In this document: positions 1-6,961 of the stretch, in pieces
How the letters are laid out: every line of letters starts with the position of its first letter
Position numbering within the stretch: the first letter of the stretch is position 1
DNA from: Bacteroidales bacterium
GTDB lineage: Bacteria; Bacteroidota; Bacteroidia; Bacteroidales; UBA12077
DNA: 48,132 nt
Direction of reading: 5' to 3'
Assembly: GCA_030637515.1 (NCBI GenBank)
Contig: DAOWGM010000145.1
Location: forward strand, 1-48,132
Program-made: the position numbers and the translations under genes
Notes under the pieces: generated by a model
Told to the model about the DNA's origin: nothing
What the model saw: the letters and a program-made list of their open reading frames with translations, nothing else
The model's database searches: none

Positions 1-1280
1 GAAATTAATATACTTGCAACAGTCAGGTTTACCGATGCTCTAACCATATCAAATGAAGGTGCATCTTTCTGATTTCTTAATTTATTGTTGTATTCTGTTT
101 GATCAAATCTTTTTGACAAACCTTTTTTAAATGATTTTGGTGTAAGCTTTTCAACAGTTCTACTAATATCCATTGCTGTTCTAACAATAGTTCTGGAAAG
201 AAAACTTGAACCGAATCTTTCACTGCCAGCGCCCTGTCTGCTCAAATTAAGTTCAGTTTCAGTTACTTTTCTTGCTTTTTTAGATAGCCATAATGTAATA
301 ACCATAACCATACCTGCTATAAGTAACAGATAGGTATTGGCCTTGGCCTTTCCTGTTAAAGCAAGCATTAAAAAACCATCCGGATCAGTTCCAGGGTCAG
401 CAATAAATGCCTGAAATGATTTTAATCCGGCTAATGGAACTCCAATAAAGTTTACTAAATCGTTTCCTGCAAAAGCCATTGCCAGCGCAAATGTTCCTAC
501 TAAAACGATCATTTTAAGAATATCTAATCTAATTACCCAATATAATAACTGAAGTAATATTGTCCAGCCAATAAAGCTATACAGTATTATTAAACTGGAG
601 TTTTCCTTAATCCAGTTTGTAGTATCTTCAGTTAAAAAGGATGATCCTTTAGCACCTTTTATTAATATAAAATATGTTATTGCGGTAATTGCAATTCCAC
701 CCCAAATAGCGCCAAAGTATTTAAAAGTCTTCTTGTAATTAAATGAGAAAACAAGTCTTGTTAAATACATTACCAGCGATCCAACCGTAAATGCGACGAC
801 AACTGAAAGTAGAATTCCTGATATAATAGCTAAGGCTTTTCCAGAATTAATATACATTACCAAATCACCGGCGGTTTGGCCAAGATGCTTTATTTTAATT
901 AATGAAACAGCAACCGCAGAGCCTAACAGTTCAAATACAATTGAAACAGTTGTTGATGTTGGTAATCCTAAAGTATTAAAAACATCAAGCAATACAACAT
1001 CTGTAAGCATAACAGCGAGAAATATGATCATTATTTCCGAAAAGTAAAACTGGTCCGGATGAAATATCCCTTTTCTGGCAACCTCCATCATTCCACTTGA
1101 GAATGTTGTTCCCACTACAATACCAACACTTGCTATTATCATAATAACATAACGCGGAGCAGCTTTTGATCCAATTGCTGAGTTTAAAAAGTTAACAGCA
1201 TCATTACTTACTCCCACAATTAGATCAGAGATCGCTAATGCAAAGAGGATTACAACAATAATAATGTAAAAATTCTCCAT
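1..1280 (-). CDS. Inorganic phosphate transporter, PiT family (C-terminus outside window)
   Basis: Inner-membrane low-affinity phosphate symporter. The frame opens with ATG at 1278-1280 (MENFYIIIIV) and stays open to the window edge, giving about 426 residues; the C-terminal part is missing. Both halves of the internally duplicated PiT signature are visible: GVSNDAVNFLNSAIGSK near residue 25 and AFAGNDLVNFIGVPLAG near residue 265. Many hydrophobic segments separate them. A charged stretch rich in Ser and Arg follows the last visible membrane segment, as in the longer PiT proteins common in Bacteroidota. No PhoU-like partner gene is visible on this side. The family call is firm; ion coupling and regulation cannot be read. 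Confidence 0.93.
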   Translation of the reverse strand, partial: MENFYIIIVVILFALAISDLIVGVSNDAVNFLNSAIGSKAAPRYVIMIIASVGIVVGTTFSSGMMEVARKGIFHPDQFYFSEIMIIFLAVMLTDVVLLDVFNTLGLPTSTTVSIVFELLGSAVAVSLIKIKHLGQTAGDLVMYINSGKALAIISGILLSVVVAFTVGSLVMYLTRLVFSFNYKKTFKYFGAIWGGIAITAITYFILIKGAKGSSFLTEDTTNWIKENSSLIILYSFIGWTILLQLLYWVIRLDILKMIVLVGTFALAMAFAGNDLVNFIGVPLAGLKSFQAFIADPGTDPDGFLMLALTGKAKANTYLLLIAGMVMVITLWLSKKARKVTETELNLSRQGAGSERFGSSFLSRTIVRTAMDISRTVEKLTPKSFKKGLSKRFDQTEYNNKLRNQKDAPSFDMVRASVNLTVASILI

Positions 1281-1305
1281 TTTAAATATTGATTTAAATT
1301 TGTGT

Positions 1306-1313
1306 CAAAAGTA
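1306..1313 (-). promoter_or_regulatory. Candidate -7 element for the PiT gene
   Basis: On the minus strand this reads TACTTTTG, matching the Bacteroidota -7 consensus TAnnTTTG, 25 nt upstream of the PiT start. No convincing TTTG was seen at the expected -33 spacing, so only half the promoter is supported. Confidence 0.35.
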
Positions 1314-1544
1314 GCTAATGTTAGTATTACGCGTATCTTGTTTTGAGTTAAGTTTTAATTAAATCAATGTTAAGTTAATGTTAACAAGTTAATGAATTAA
1401 TAATTATGCAAGGAGTTTTTTAAATAATTTATTGATAACAAGAAATTTGTTAAGGATTTTTGTTTTTTAATTAATAAGGTTAATTTTATATTTTCGTTTT
1501 ATAAAAAGTAAAATGTCTTCATATACGAAGCAAATTTTTTCTTT

Positions 1545-2063
1545 ATGAAAAGTTACGATGTAGTTGTTAATCATAAGGGGTTTATTAGTTTGGATATTAT
1601 AGATGATATGCTGCATCATTTGAAGATATTTCTAAATAACAAAGAATTAGAAAATAAAACACTGAGAAAAAGAGTTTATTCTTTGTCTGTTGAATGTCTT
1701 GATAATATCTTAAAGCATTCAGATTTGAATGAAGAAAATCACGAGTTATTAGATCATTATCCACCACGATTTATTGTTGAGAGAATTGCTGGGGATTTTT
1801 TAATTCATACTGGTAATATTGTTTTAAATAAGAATGGTGAGGCGATAATGAAAAAGCTAAATTACCTTAATGAACTTGATGAAAATGAAGTGAATGCAGT
1901 ATATAAAGAATCCCTTTCAAATGCTGAGATTTCAGAAAAGGGTGGTGCCGGTTTAGGCTTAATAGTAATGTCGAAGTTTACCGGACAAAAAATTAAATTT
2001 GATTTTGAAAAAATTAATGATAAGTTTTCTTATTTTGCAATGCAATTAAATTTAAAAAAATAA
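1545..2063 (+). CDS. SiaB-like protein kinase (DUF6272)
   Basis: A 172-residue cytosolic protein with the remains of a GHKL ATP-binding fold: an N-box-like segment SVECLDNILKHS around residues 48-59 and a glycine-rich G2-like segment GGAGLGLIVMSK around residues 134-145. This pattern and size fit the SiaB family, kinases that phosphorylate the small partner protein SiaC. The next gene, 9 nt downstream, is a SiaC-like protein, which supports the call. No membrane segments are seen. The pair starts a four-gene unit that continues with an SDR enzyme and a VOC protein and ends at the terminator near 4362. In Pseudomonas the Sia pathway also has a PP2C phosphatase (SiaA) and a diguanylate cyclase (SiaD); neither is adjacent here. 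Confidence 0.8.
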   Translation: MKSYDVVVNHKGFISLDIIDDMLHHLKIFLNNKELENKTLRKRVYSLSVECLDNILKHSDLNEENHELLDHYPPRFIVERIAGDFLIHTGNIVLNKNGEAIMKKLNYLNELDENEVNAVYKESLSNAEISEKGGAGLGLIVMSKFTGQKIKFDFEKINDKFSYFAMQLNLKK

Positions 2064-2072
2064 ATTTCTGTT

Positions 2073-2486
2073 ATGAAAGGACTAAATATACAAGCGAAAG
2101 AAAAATCACCAAAAGTAATTTTCGATCCGGAAAAGAAAATATTTGAAATGGAGGGTAATTCAAGACCTGAAAATGTTCGTGATTTTTATTACCCGATAAT
2201 AGATACTCTAAGAAAATATTTCGAGAAAGTGAGTGACAAAGAAGATCATGTAGCTTTTAATGAAAATCCTTTTAAATTTACTTTTAAATTGGATTATTTT
2301 AATTCAGCATCAGCTAAGTTTATATCTGACATTTTGGTTATTATAAAGGATTTTACTGATGAAAAACTGGAAATAAAAGTAAACTGGTATTTCGAAGATG
2401 GAGATGATGATATGAAAGAGGTTGGTGAAGATTTTTCTGAAATGATATCATTACCTTTTAATTTTATAATGATCCAACGTAATTAA
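2073..2486 (+). CDS. SiaC-like regulatory phosphoprotein (DUF1987)
   Basis: A 137-residue acidic protein of the SiaC/DUF1987 family. Family landmarks are the early segment SRPENVRDFYYPI (residues 30-42) and the central YFNSASAKFI (75-84). In Pseudomonas, SiaC carries a Thr phosphorylated by SiaB; Ser78 or Ser80 in the NSAS stretch is the likely equivalent here, by analogy only. Unphosphorylated SiaC binds and activates a diguanylate cyclase in that system; the target here is unknown, because no GGDEF gene is nearby. The gene lies 9 nt after the SiaB-like kinase and ends 3 nt before the SDR gene, so the genes are almost certainly co-transcribed. Confidence 0.82.
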   Translation: MKGLNIQAKEKSPKVIFDPEKKIFEMEGNSRPENVRDFYYPIIDTLRKYFEKVSDKEDHVAFNENPFKFTFKLDYFNSASAKFISDILVIIKDFTDEKLEIKVNWYFEDGDDDMKEVGEDFSEMISLPFNFIMIQRN

Positions 2487-2489
2487 GAA

Positions 2490-3284
2490 ATGTTTTTCAA
2501 GAATAAAGTAGTATGGATAACAGGGGCCTCTTCCGGAATAGGAGAGGCTTTAACTTATGAGTTCGCCCAACAAGGTGCTAAGCTTATTATTTCATCGAAT
2601 CAACAACAAGAATTAGAGAATGTTAAACAGTTGTGTGAAAAATTAGGATCTGAATGTTTTATTCAATTTCTGGACGTTACTGAAATTGATAAGATGCAAA
2701 CTATAACAGATGATTTAATTTCAAAGTTTGGACGAATTGATGTGTTGGTAAATAATGCCGGAATAAGCCAGAGATCTATGGTTATTGATACATCGGTTGA
2801 TGTTGATAGAAAAATAATGGAAATTGATTACTTTGGAACTATTGCATTAACAAAAACAGTATTACCATACATGATAAAAAACGGTGGAGGTTATATTGCA
2901 GCCACAAGCAGTATCTCAGGTAAATTTGGATTCCCGTTAAGATCTGCATATTCTGCAGCAAAACATGCATTACATGGTTTTTTCGAAACACTCAGAGCCG
3001 AAGTTTATGATCATAATATCAAAGTTCTGATTGCGTTTCCTGGTCGAATTAAAACAAATATCTCTTTGCACGCTTTAACCAAAGACGGTACGGCGCATGG
3101 TAAAATGGACGAGGGGCAAAATACAGGTATTACTGCAGAGAAATGTGCAAAGCAATATGTTAAAGCAATTAGAAAAGACAAAAAAGAAGTTTTAATAGGG
3201 GCAAGGGAATTATTAATGGTTTATATCCATAAATTCCTTCCTAAATTATTTTATAAATTAGCCCGCAAAATTAACCCTACATAA
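2490..3284 (+). CDS. Short-chain dehydrogenase/reductase (classical SDR)
   Basis: A 264-residue NAD(P)-dependent oxidoreductase of classical SDR type. The Rossmann motif TGASSGIG is at residues 11-18, the NNAG motif at 88-91, and the catalytic set is Ser140 or Ser141, Tyr154 and Lys158 in YSAAK. The C-terminal 30 residues are basic and hydrophobic (LLMVYIHKFLPKLFYKLARK), suggesting membrane association, as in DHRS7-like SDRs. Substrate unknown. The start lies 3 nt after the SiaC stop and the stop lies 10 nt before the VOC gene, placing a redox enzyme inside the Sia-like unit. Confidence 0.9.
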   Translation: MFFKNKVVWITGASSGIGEALTYEFAQQGAKLIISSNQQQELENVKQLCEKLGSECFIQFLDVTEIDKMQTITDDLISKFGRIDVLVNNAGISQRSMVIDTSVDVDRKIMEIDYFGTIALTKTVLPYMIKNGGGYIAATSSISGKFGFPLRSAYSAAKHALHGFFETLRAEVYDHNIKVLIAFPGRIKTNISLHALTKDGTAHGKMDEGQNTGITAEKCAKQYVKAIRKDKKEVLIGARELLMVYIHKFLPKLFYKLARKINPT

Positions 3285-3294
3285 AAAATATATA

Positions 3295-4356
3295 ATGAGT
3301 AAATTAATAAGTGGTATTCAACAAATAGGTGTTGGAGTTCCAAACGTTTATGAAGCCTGGAAATGGTATAAAGAAAATTTTGGTATGGATATCAGAATAT
3401 TTGAAGATGATACAGTTGCCGAATTAATGTTGCCTTATACAGGCGGTAAACCTCATAAGAGACATGCTGCTCTTGCAATGAATATGTCTGGTGGTGGTGG
3501 ATTTGAGATTTGGCAATATACAAGCCGGACTCCTGTAGCTGCTAATTTTGATATTCAGTTAGGCGATTTGGGAATTAATATTGCAAAAATAAAAAGTCCA
3601 AATGCCGAAAAGGCATATAATGAATTTAAAAGCCGTAATCTGGAAATATTAGGTGATTTTTATGAAGATCATTTCTTTGTTAAGGATTTGTATGGAAATA
3701 TATTTCAGGTTATTCAGGAAGCTGATTTCTTCAAAAAAACAGGTAAATTAACCGGAGCTGTTGCCGGAGCTATAATTGGTGTTACAAATATTGATAATGC
3801 TCGAAAAGTTTATAGTGATATTCTGGGTTATGACGAAGTTGTTTATGATAAAGAAGAAGTATTTGGCGACTTTGCTAACTTGCAAGGAGGAAATAATAAG
3901 TTCAGAAGAGTTTTATTGAAATCATCGAAAAAACGTGAAGGTAGTTTTAGCCAATTATTAGGTGAAAGTTACATTGAGCTGGTTCAGGTTTTAGACAGAG
4001 AACCAAAGAAAATTTTTGAAAATCGTTTTTGGGGCGATCTTGGTTACATTCATTTATGCTATGATATAAGTGGAATGAATTCGCTGAAAAAGGACTGCGA
4101 AGCATTAGGTTTTCCTTTTACAGTTGATAGTTCTGTAAAACATAATGAAGATAATAGCTTTGATATGGGAGAAGCTGCAGGTCATTTTTCATATATTGAA
4201 GATCCTGACGGAACATTAATTGAGTTTGTTGAAACACATAAAGTGCCGATACTAAAGAAGTTTGGATGGTATCTGAATATGAAAAAAAGAGAACCACGAA
4301 AACCATTACCAAAATGGATGCTAAGTGCACTTGGATTAAATAAAGTAAAATTTTAA
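3295..4356 (+). CDS. Two-domain VOC (glyoxalase/dioxygenase fold) protein
   Basis: A 353-residue protein with two vicinal-oxygen-chelate domains, about residues 5-145 and 155-320. The first opens with the typical betaalpha module IQQIGVGVPNVYEAWKWYKENFG. The second has AIIGVTNIDNARKVYSDILGY and ends in FSYIEDPDGTLIEFVE, with possible metal ligands in the HLCYDI and HFSYIEDPDG segments. The tandem layout resembles hydroxyphenylpyruvate dioxygenase-like and ring-cleaving dioxygenase proteins, but the reaction cannot be assigned. It is the last gene of the Sia-like unit and is followed 6 nt later by a strong terminator. Confidence 0.85.
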   Translation: MSKLISGIQQIGVGVPNVYEAWKWYKENFGMDIRIFEDDTVAELMLPYTGGKPHKRHAALAMNMSGGGGFEIWQYTSRTPVAANFDIQLGDLGINIAKIKSPNAEKAYNEFKSRNLEILGDFYEDHFFVKDLYGNIFQVIQEADFFKKTGKLTGAVAGAIIGVTNIDNARKVYSDILGYDEVVYDKEEVFGDFANLQGGNNKFRRVLLKSSKKREGSFSQLLGESYIELVQVLDREPKKIFENRFWGDLGYIHLCYDISGMNSLKKDCEALGFPFTVDSSVKHNEDNSFDMGEAAGHFSYIEDPDGTLIEFVETHKVPILKKFGWYLNMKKREPRKPLPKWMLSALGLNKVKF

Positions 4357-4361
4357 ATAGA

Positions 4362-4386
4362 AGCCCTGAATAATCAGGGCTTTTTT
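4362..4386 (+). terminator. Rho-independent terminator after the VOC gene
   Basis: An 8-bp perfect stem AGCCCTGA / TCAGGGCT with a 4-nt loop is followed by a run of T. It closes the siaB-siaC-SDR-VOC unit just before the convergent lipoprotein gene. Confidence 0.85.
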
Positions 4387-4387
4387 A

Positions 4388-5734
4388 TTACCAGTTTGTG
4401 AAGTATTCTAAATCAGTAAATTCATGAATTTTATTTTCTCCAGTTTTTAGTGAGCTATAATAAATTTTTCCTGAGATTTTGGTTGAAAGTCCATTTCTGG
4501 ATGCCCATTGATTACTTTTAGACTTTGGTATGCTTGCATAAACTTCAAAAGAATGATTTCCTTTTCCTGAGAAATGCTTATTTATATTCTCAACAATAAT
4601 TACTGGAAAATTTTTGTAATTATAATCATAGCTACAATTTCTTTTACATAATTGAGGAACAAACTCTATTTTATTAATAGTAAATGCTACCGGAGATTTC
4701 GAAGCAATAGTAAAGTGGCATTTTATAGTATGTTCTTTTTTGAAAAAACTTTTATCTACAGATGAGAAACTTATATCGTTCTCATTTTTAATGGAAATTT
4801 TCTTTATACTTACATCAAAATATTCTGTGTGATTAAGTTCCCATTCTTCAAATGAATAAGAGATATTTAGATGATTCTTGTCTTCAACTTCGCAATCATC
4901 ATATTCATATTTAATACATCCAAACTGATTATTGGTTTTAATTTCTTTAATATCGGCACAATTAGAATTGACCTTTGGCTTTTGCATTGTTTTTATTGAA
5001 TCTTCGCCAAGCATTAAAAAATATTTGTAAAAACCCAAAGAATCAACTTCAGGTATTAGCTGTATTGCATTTAATTTATTTTCAAGATTTTTTATTGATA
5101 TATCAGCTATTGCTTTTCTTTGATCTACAAAAAACCCTGATAGGTATTGTAGTTCTTCAATTTCTGCAATAATGGATTCTACAGTTTGATGTCCGTTTTT
5201 ATTAAATTTTAAGGTGTCCAGACGTTGAGATAATTCCTCTTCCTGACCTTCCCATTCTTCTATTAATACATTTATATCTTCTTGTGTAAATGGATATTTA
5301 ATAAAATAGCTTATTTCTTCAATTCTGTTTTCGCGCCTTTTTTCCCAATAAAAATCAGTTGCTTTGCTTAGCGATATTCCTTGTAAATAAGATCTATTAC
5401 CGGTTTTACTAACTGTTTTTGAGGTATATTCTTCTAAAAACTCAATTGTCTTCTTATATCTTGTTTCATTTACTTCAATGTTTTGCTCAAATGAAATACT
5501 CTGAGCAATCGAAGTAACTATTTTTTCTTTCACCATTTGCAATGCGTTATATTTAGCTTCATTATAATCGCTTCCTGTTCCTTCGCCAATTAAATAGTTT
5601 TTCTCTATACCGTATACCCATGATGGTTTTTGAGAAGTGCTGTGTTCAATTACTTTCAGGTTTGCACATGCTGATAATAAAAAAAGAAGTAAAATAATAA
5701 TTAGATGTTTATCAGGTTTTTGTAATAGTTTCAT
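4388..5734 (-). CDS. LPP20-like lipoprotein
   Basis: A secreted lipoprotein of 448 residues. I chose the ATG at 5732-5734 rather than the upstream ATG at 5785, because it gives a compact signal peptide ending in LLSAC with lipid Cys23, and because a -7 promoter element (5783-5790) overlaps the longer start. Residues about 35-150 contain the LPP20-type segment (PSWVYG...GEGTGSDYNEAKYNAL), an early aromatic PxW followed by a regular alpha/beta pattern. The C-terminal half is beta-rich with several Cys (for example a KRNCSYDYN segment) and matches nothing I recognise. The gene stands alone, convergent with the VOC gene. The function of the LPP20 fold is not settled; an envelope role is inferred from the lipobox. 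Confidence 0.75.
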   Translation of the reverse strand: MKLLQKPDKHLIIILLLFLLSACANLKVIEHSTSQKPSWVYGIEKNYLIGEGTGSDYNEAKYNALQMVKEKIVTSIAQSISFEQNIEVNETRYKKTIEFLEEYTSKTVSKTGNRSYLQGISLSKATDFYWEKRRENRIEEISYFIKYPFTQEDINVLIEEWEGQEEELSQRLDTLKFNKNGHQTVESIIAEIEELQYLSGFFVDQRKAIADISIKNLENKLNAIQLIPEVDSLGFYKYFLMLGEDSIKTMQKPKVNSNCADIKEIKTNNQFGCIKYEYDDCEVEDKNHLNISYSFEEWELNHTEYFDVSIKKISIKNENDISFSSVDKSFFKKEHTIKCHFTIASKSPVAFTINKIEFVPQLCKRNCSYDYNYKNFPVIIVENINKHFSGKGNHSFEVYASIPKSKSNQWASRNGLSTKISGKIYYSSLKTGENKIHEFTDLEYFTNW

Positions 5735-5782
5735 AATAAATAACAATATTGATAGTTGAAAATGATTAAACAAAAATAAAGC

Positions 5783-5790
5783 CAAATATA
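5783..5790 (-). promoter_or_regulatory. Candidate -7 element for the LPP20-like gene
   Basis: Minus-strand TATATTTG matches TAnnTTTG and would place the transcript start about 40 nt before the chosen ATG. No good -33 TTTG at standard spacing. A small hairpin (TCAGCAA / TTGCTGA, 5799-5817) lies just upstream. Confidence 0.35.
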
Positions 5791-5952
5791 AAAAGCTTTC
5801 AGCAATTAAGTTGCTGATTTGATAATCAGGGCAATTTTTATGTATATAAATATGCTAATATTATATTTTTTCATACTGAATTTTTATTACCAATATCATT
5901 AATATATATTTATACAAACTAAAGTTAACAATATTAACTATAAGCTGAAGTA

Positions 5953-6804
5953 ATGAAAATAGCAAATTGGCTCAATAAACCTTATCCTTTTATTGATAAG
6001 ATATTAAACAAACTGTTACTTTCTATTTTATTTGGACTTTTCATTTTTCTATTTCTGATTTTTTTTCAGCCGTTTGGTATAGCTGAACGAATTGGTAACA
6101 AATTCTTTTATCTTTTAGGGTTTGGATTAATTACATCATTTTCACTTCTTATTAGTTATATCTTATTACCATTAGTATTCCCAAAATTATTTGATTCAAA
6201 TTACTGGAGAATAAAAAATGAATTAATTTTCATTCTATGTAATATTATTTTTATAGCTATTTTAAATTACGGGTATTACATAAGATTTGAATATGATTTA
6301 GTTCCGGAATTCAATTTATTTTTTTTCGGATTAATTACTTTATCTGTAGGAATATTCCCTGTGTCATTTCTGGTTTTTATTAGAGAAATGTATTTATCAA
6401 GTATATCAAAAAAAAATGCACTGGAATTAAATTCAATAATTGAGCAGAAAGTTAAAATAGTTCCTGATAATGAAATAATTACAATTAACACTGATGCAAA
6501 AGCTGATATGATAAAGCTTGATTTGCAGGATTTAATTTATATCAAATCTGAAGATAATTATTGCAAACTTTATTTTAAGGAACACAATAAAATACAAAGC
6601 AAATTAGTAAGAATTTCATTAAAAAATATAGAAGAACAATTAAAGAACTTTCCTGAAATATTAAGATGTCATCGTTCATATATTGTAAATAAAAATCATA
6701 TTCAAAAAATATCGGGTAATGCTCGATCATATGTTGTTCATTTTGCATTATGCAACGAAACAGCATTTGTTTCAAGAAACTTTCCAAAAGAAATGTTAAT
6801 ATAG
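5953..6804 (+). CDS. Membrane-anchored LytTR transcriptional regulator
   Basis: A 283-residue protein with about four hydrophobic helices in residues 20-150 and a C-terminal LytTR DNA-binding domain from about residue 175 to 283. The LytTR landmarks are DLIYIKSEDNYCKLYF, LKNIEEQL, and ILRCHRSYIVNKNHIQKI, the last being the usual 'HRSYIVN' hallmark. There is no receiver domain, so the membrane part is probably the sensor or anchor. The gene is followed in the same direction by a TonB-dependent receptor, and the gap between them holds three spaced TACCACA boxes (6815-6881). LytTR proteins bind direct repeats about two helical turns apart, so this protein may control the receptor gene; that is inference. 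Confidence 0.88.
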   Translation: MKIANWLNKPYPFIDKILNKLLLSILFGLFIFLFLIFFQPFGIAERIGNKFFYLLGFGLITSFSLLISYILLPLVFPKLFDSNYWRIKNELIFILCNIIFIAILNYGYYIRFEYDLVPEFNLFFFGLITLSVGIFPVSFLVFIREMYLSSISKKNALELNSIIEQKVKIVPDNEIITINTDAKADMIKLDLQDLIYIKSEDNYCKLYFKEHNKIQSKLVRISLKNIEEQLKNFPEILRCHRSYIVNKNHIQKISGNARSYVVHFALCNETAFVSRNFPKEMLI

Positions 6805-6808
6805 ATTA

Positions 6809-6882
6809 CCATTCTACCACAAAATTCTTCATTTAAATAAAAAACATTCCCATTTACCACATATCATTCCTGTCTACCACAA
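6809..6882 (+). promoter_or_regulatory. Candidate LytTR operator: three TACCACA direct repeats
   Basis: TACCACA occurs at 6815-6821, 6855-6861 and 6875-6881, so starts are 40 and 20 bp apart. Each is preceded by a similar half (CCATTC, CCCATT, CCTGTC), giving the consensus CCnnTYTACCACA. Same-strand repeats on a 20-bp register suit LytTR dimers, which bind direct repeats on one face of the helix. The site lies between the LytTR gene stop and the TonB receptor start. Confidence 0.5.
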
Positions 6883-6961
6883 TAATTTGAAATAATAATA
6901 AGTGCTATATAGATTTGCATCCGGATAATCTTGAGAAATATTAATTAAAATTTATATTGGG

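Noticed and set aside
5799..5817. Hairpin TCAGCAA / TTGCTGA upstream of the LPP20-like gene
   Set aside because: Only 7 bp, no T-run on either strand and no gene ends nearby; too weak to call a terminator.
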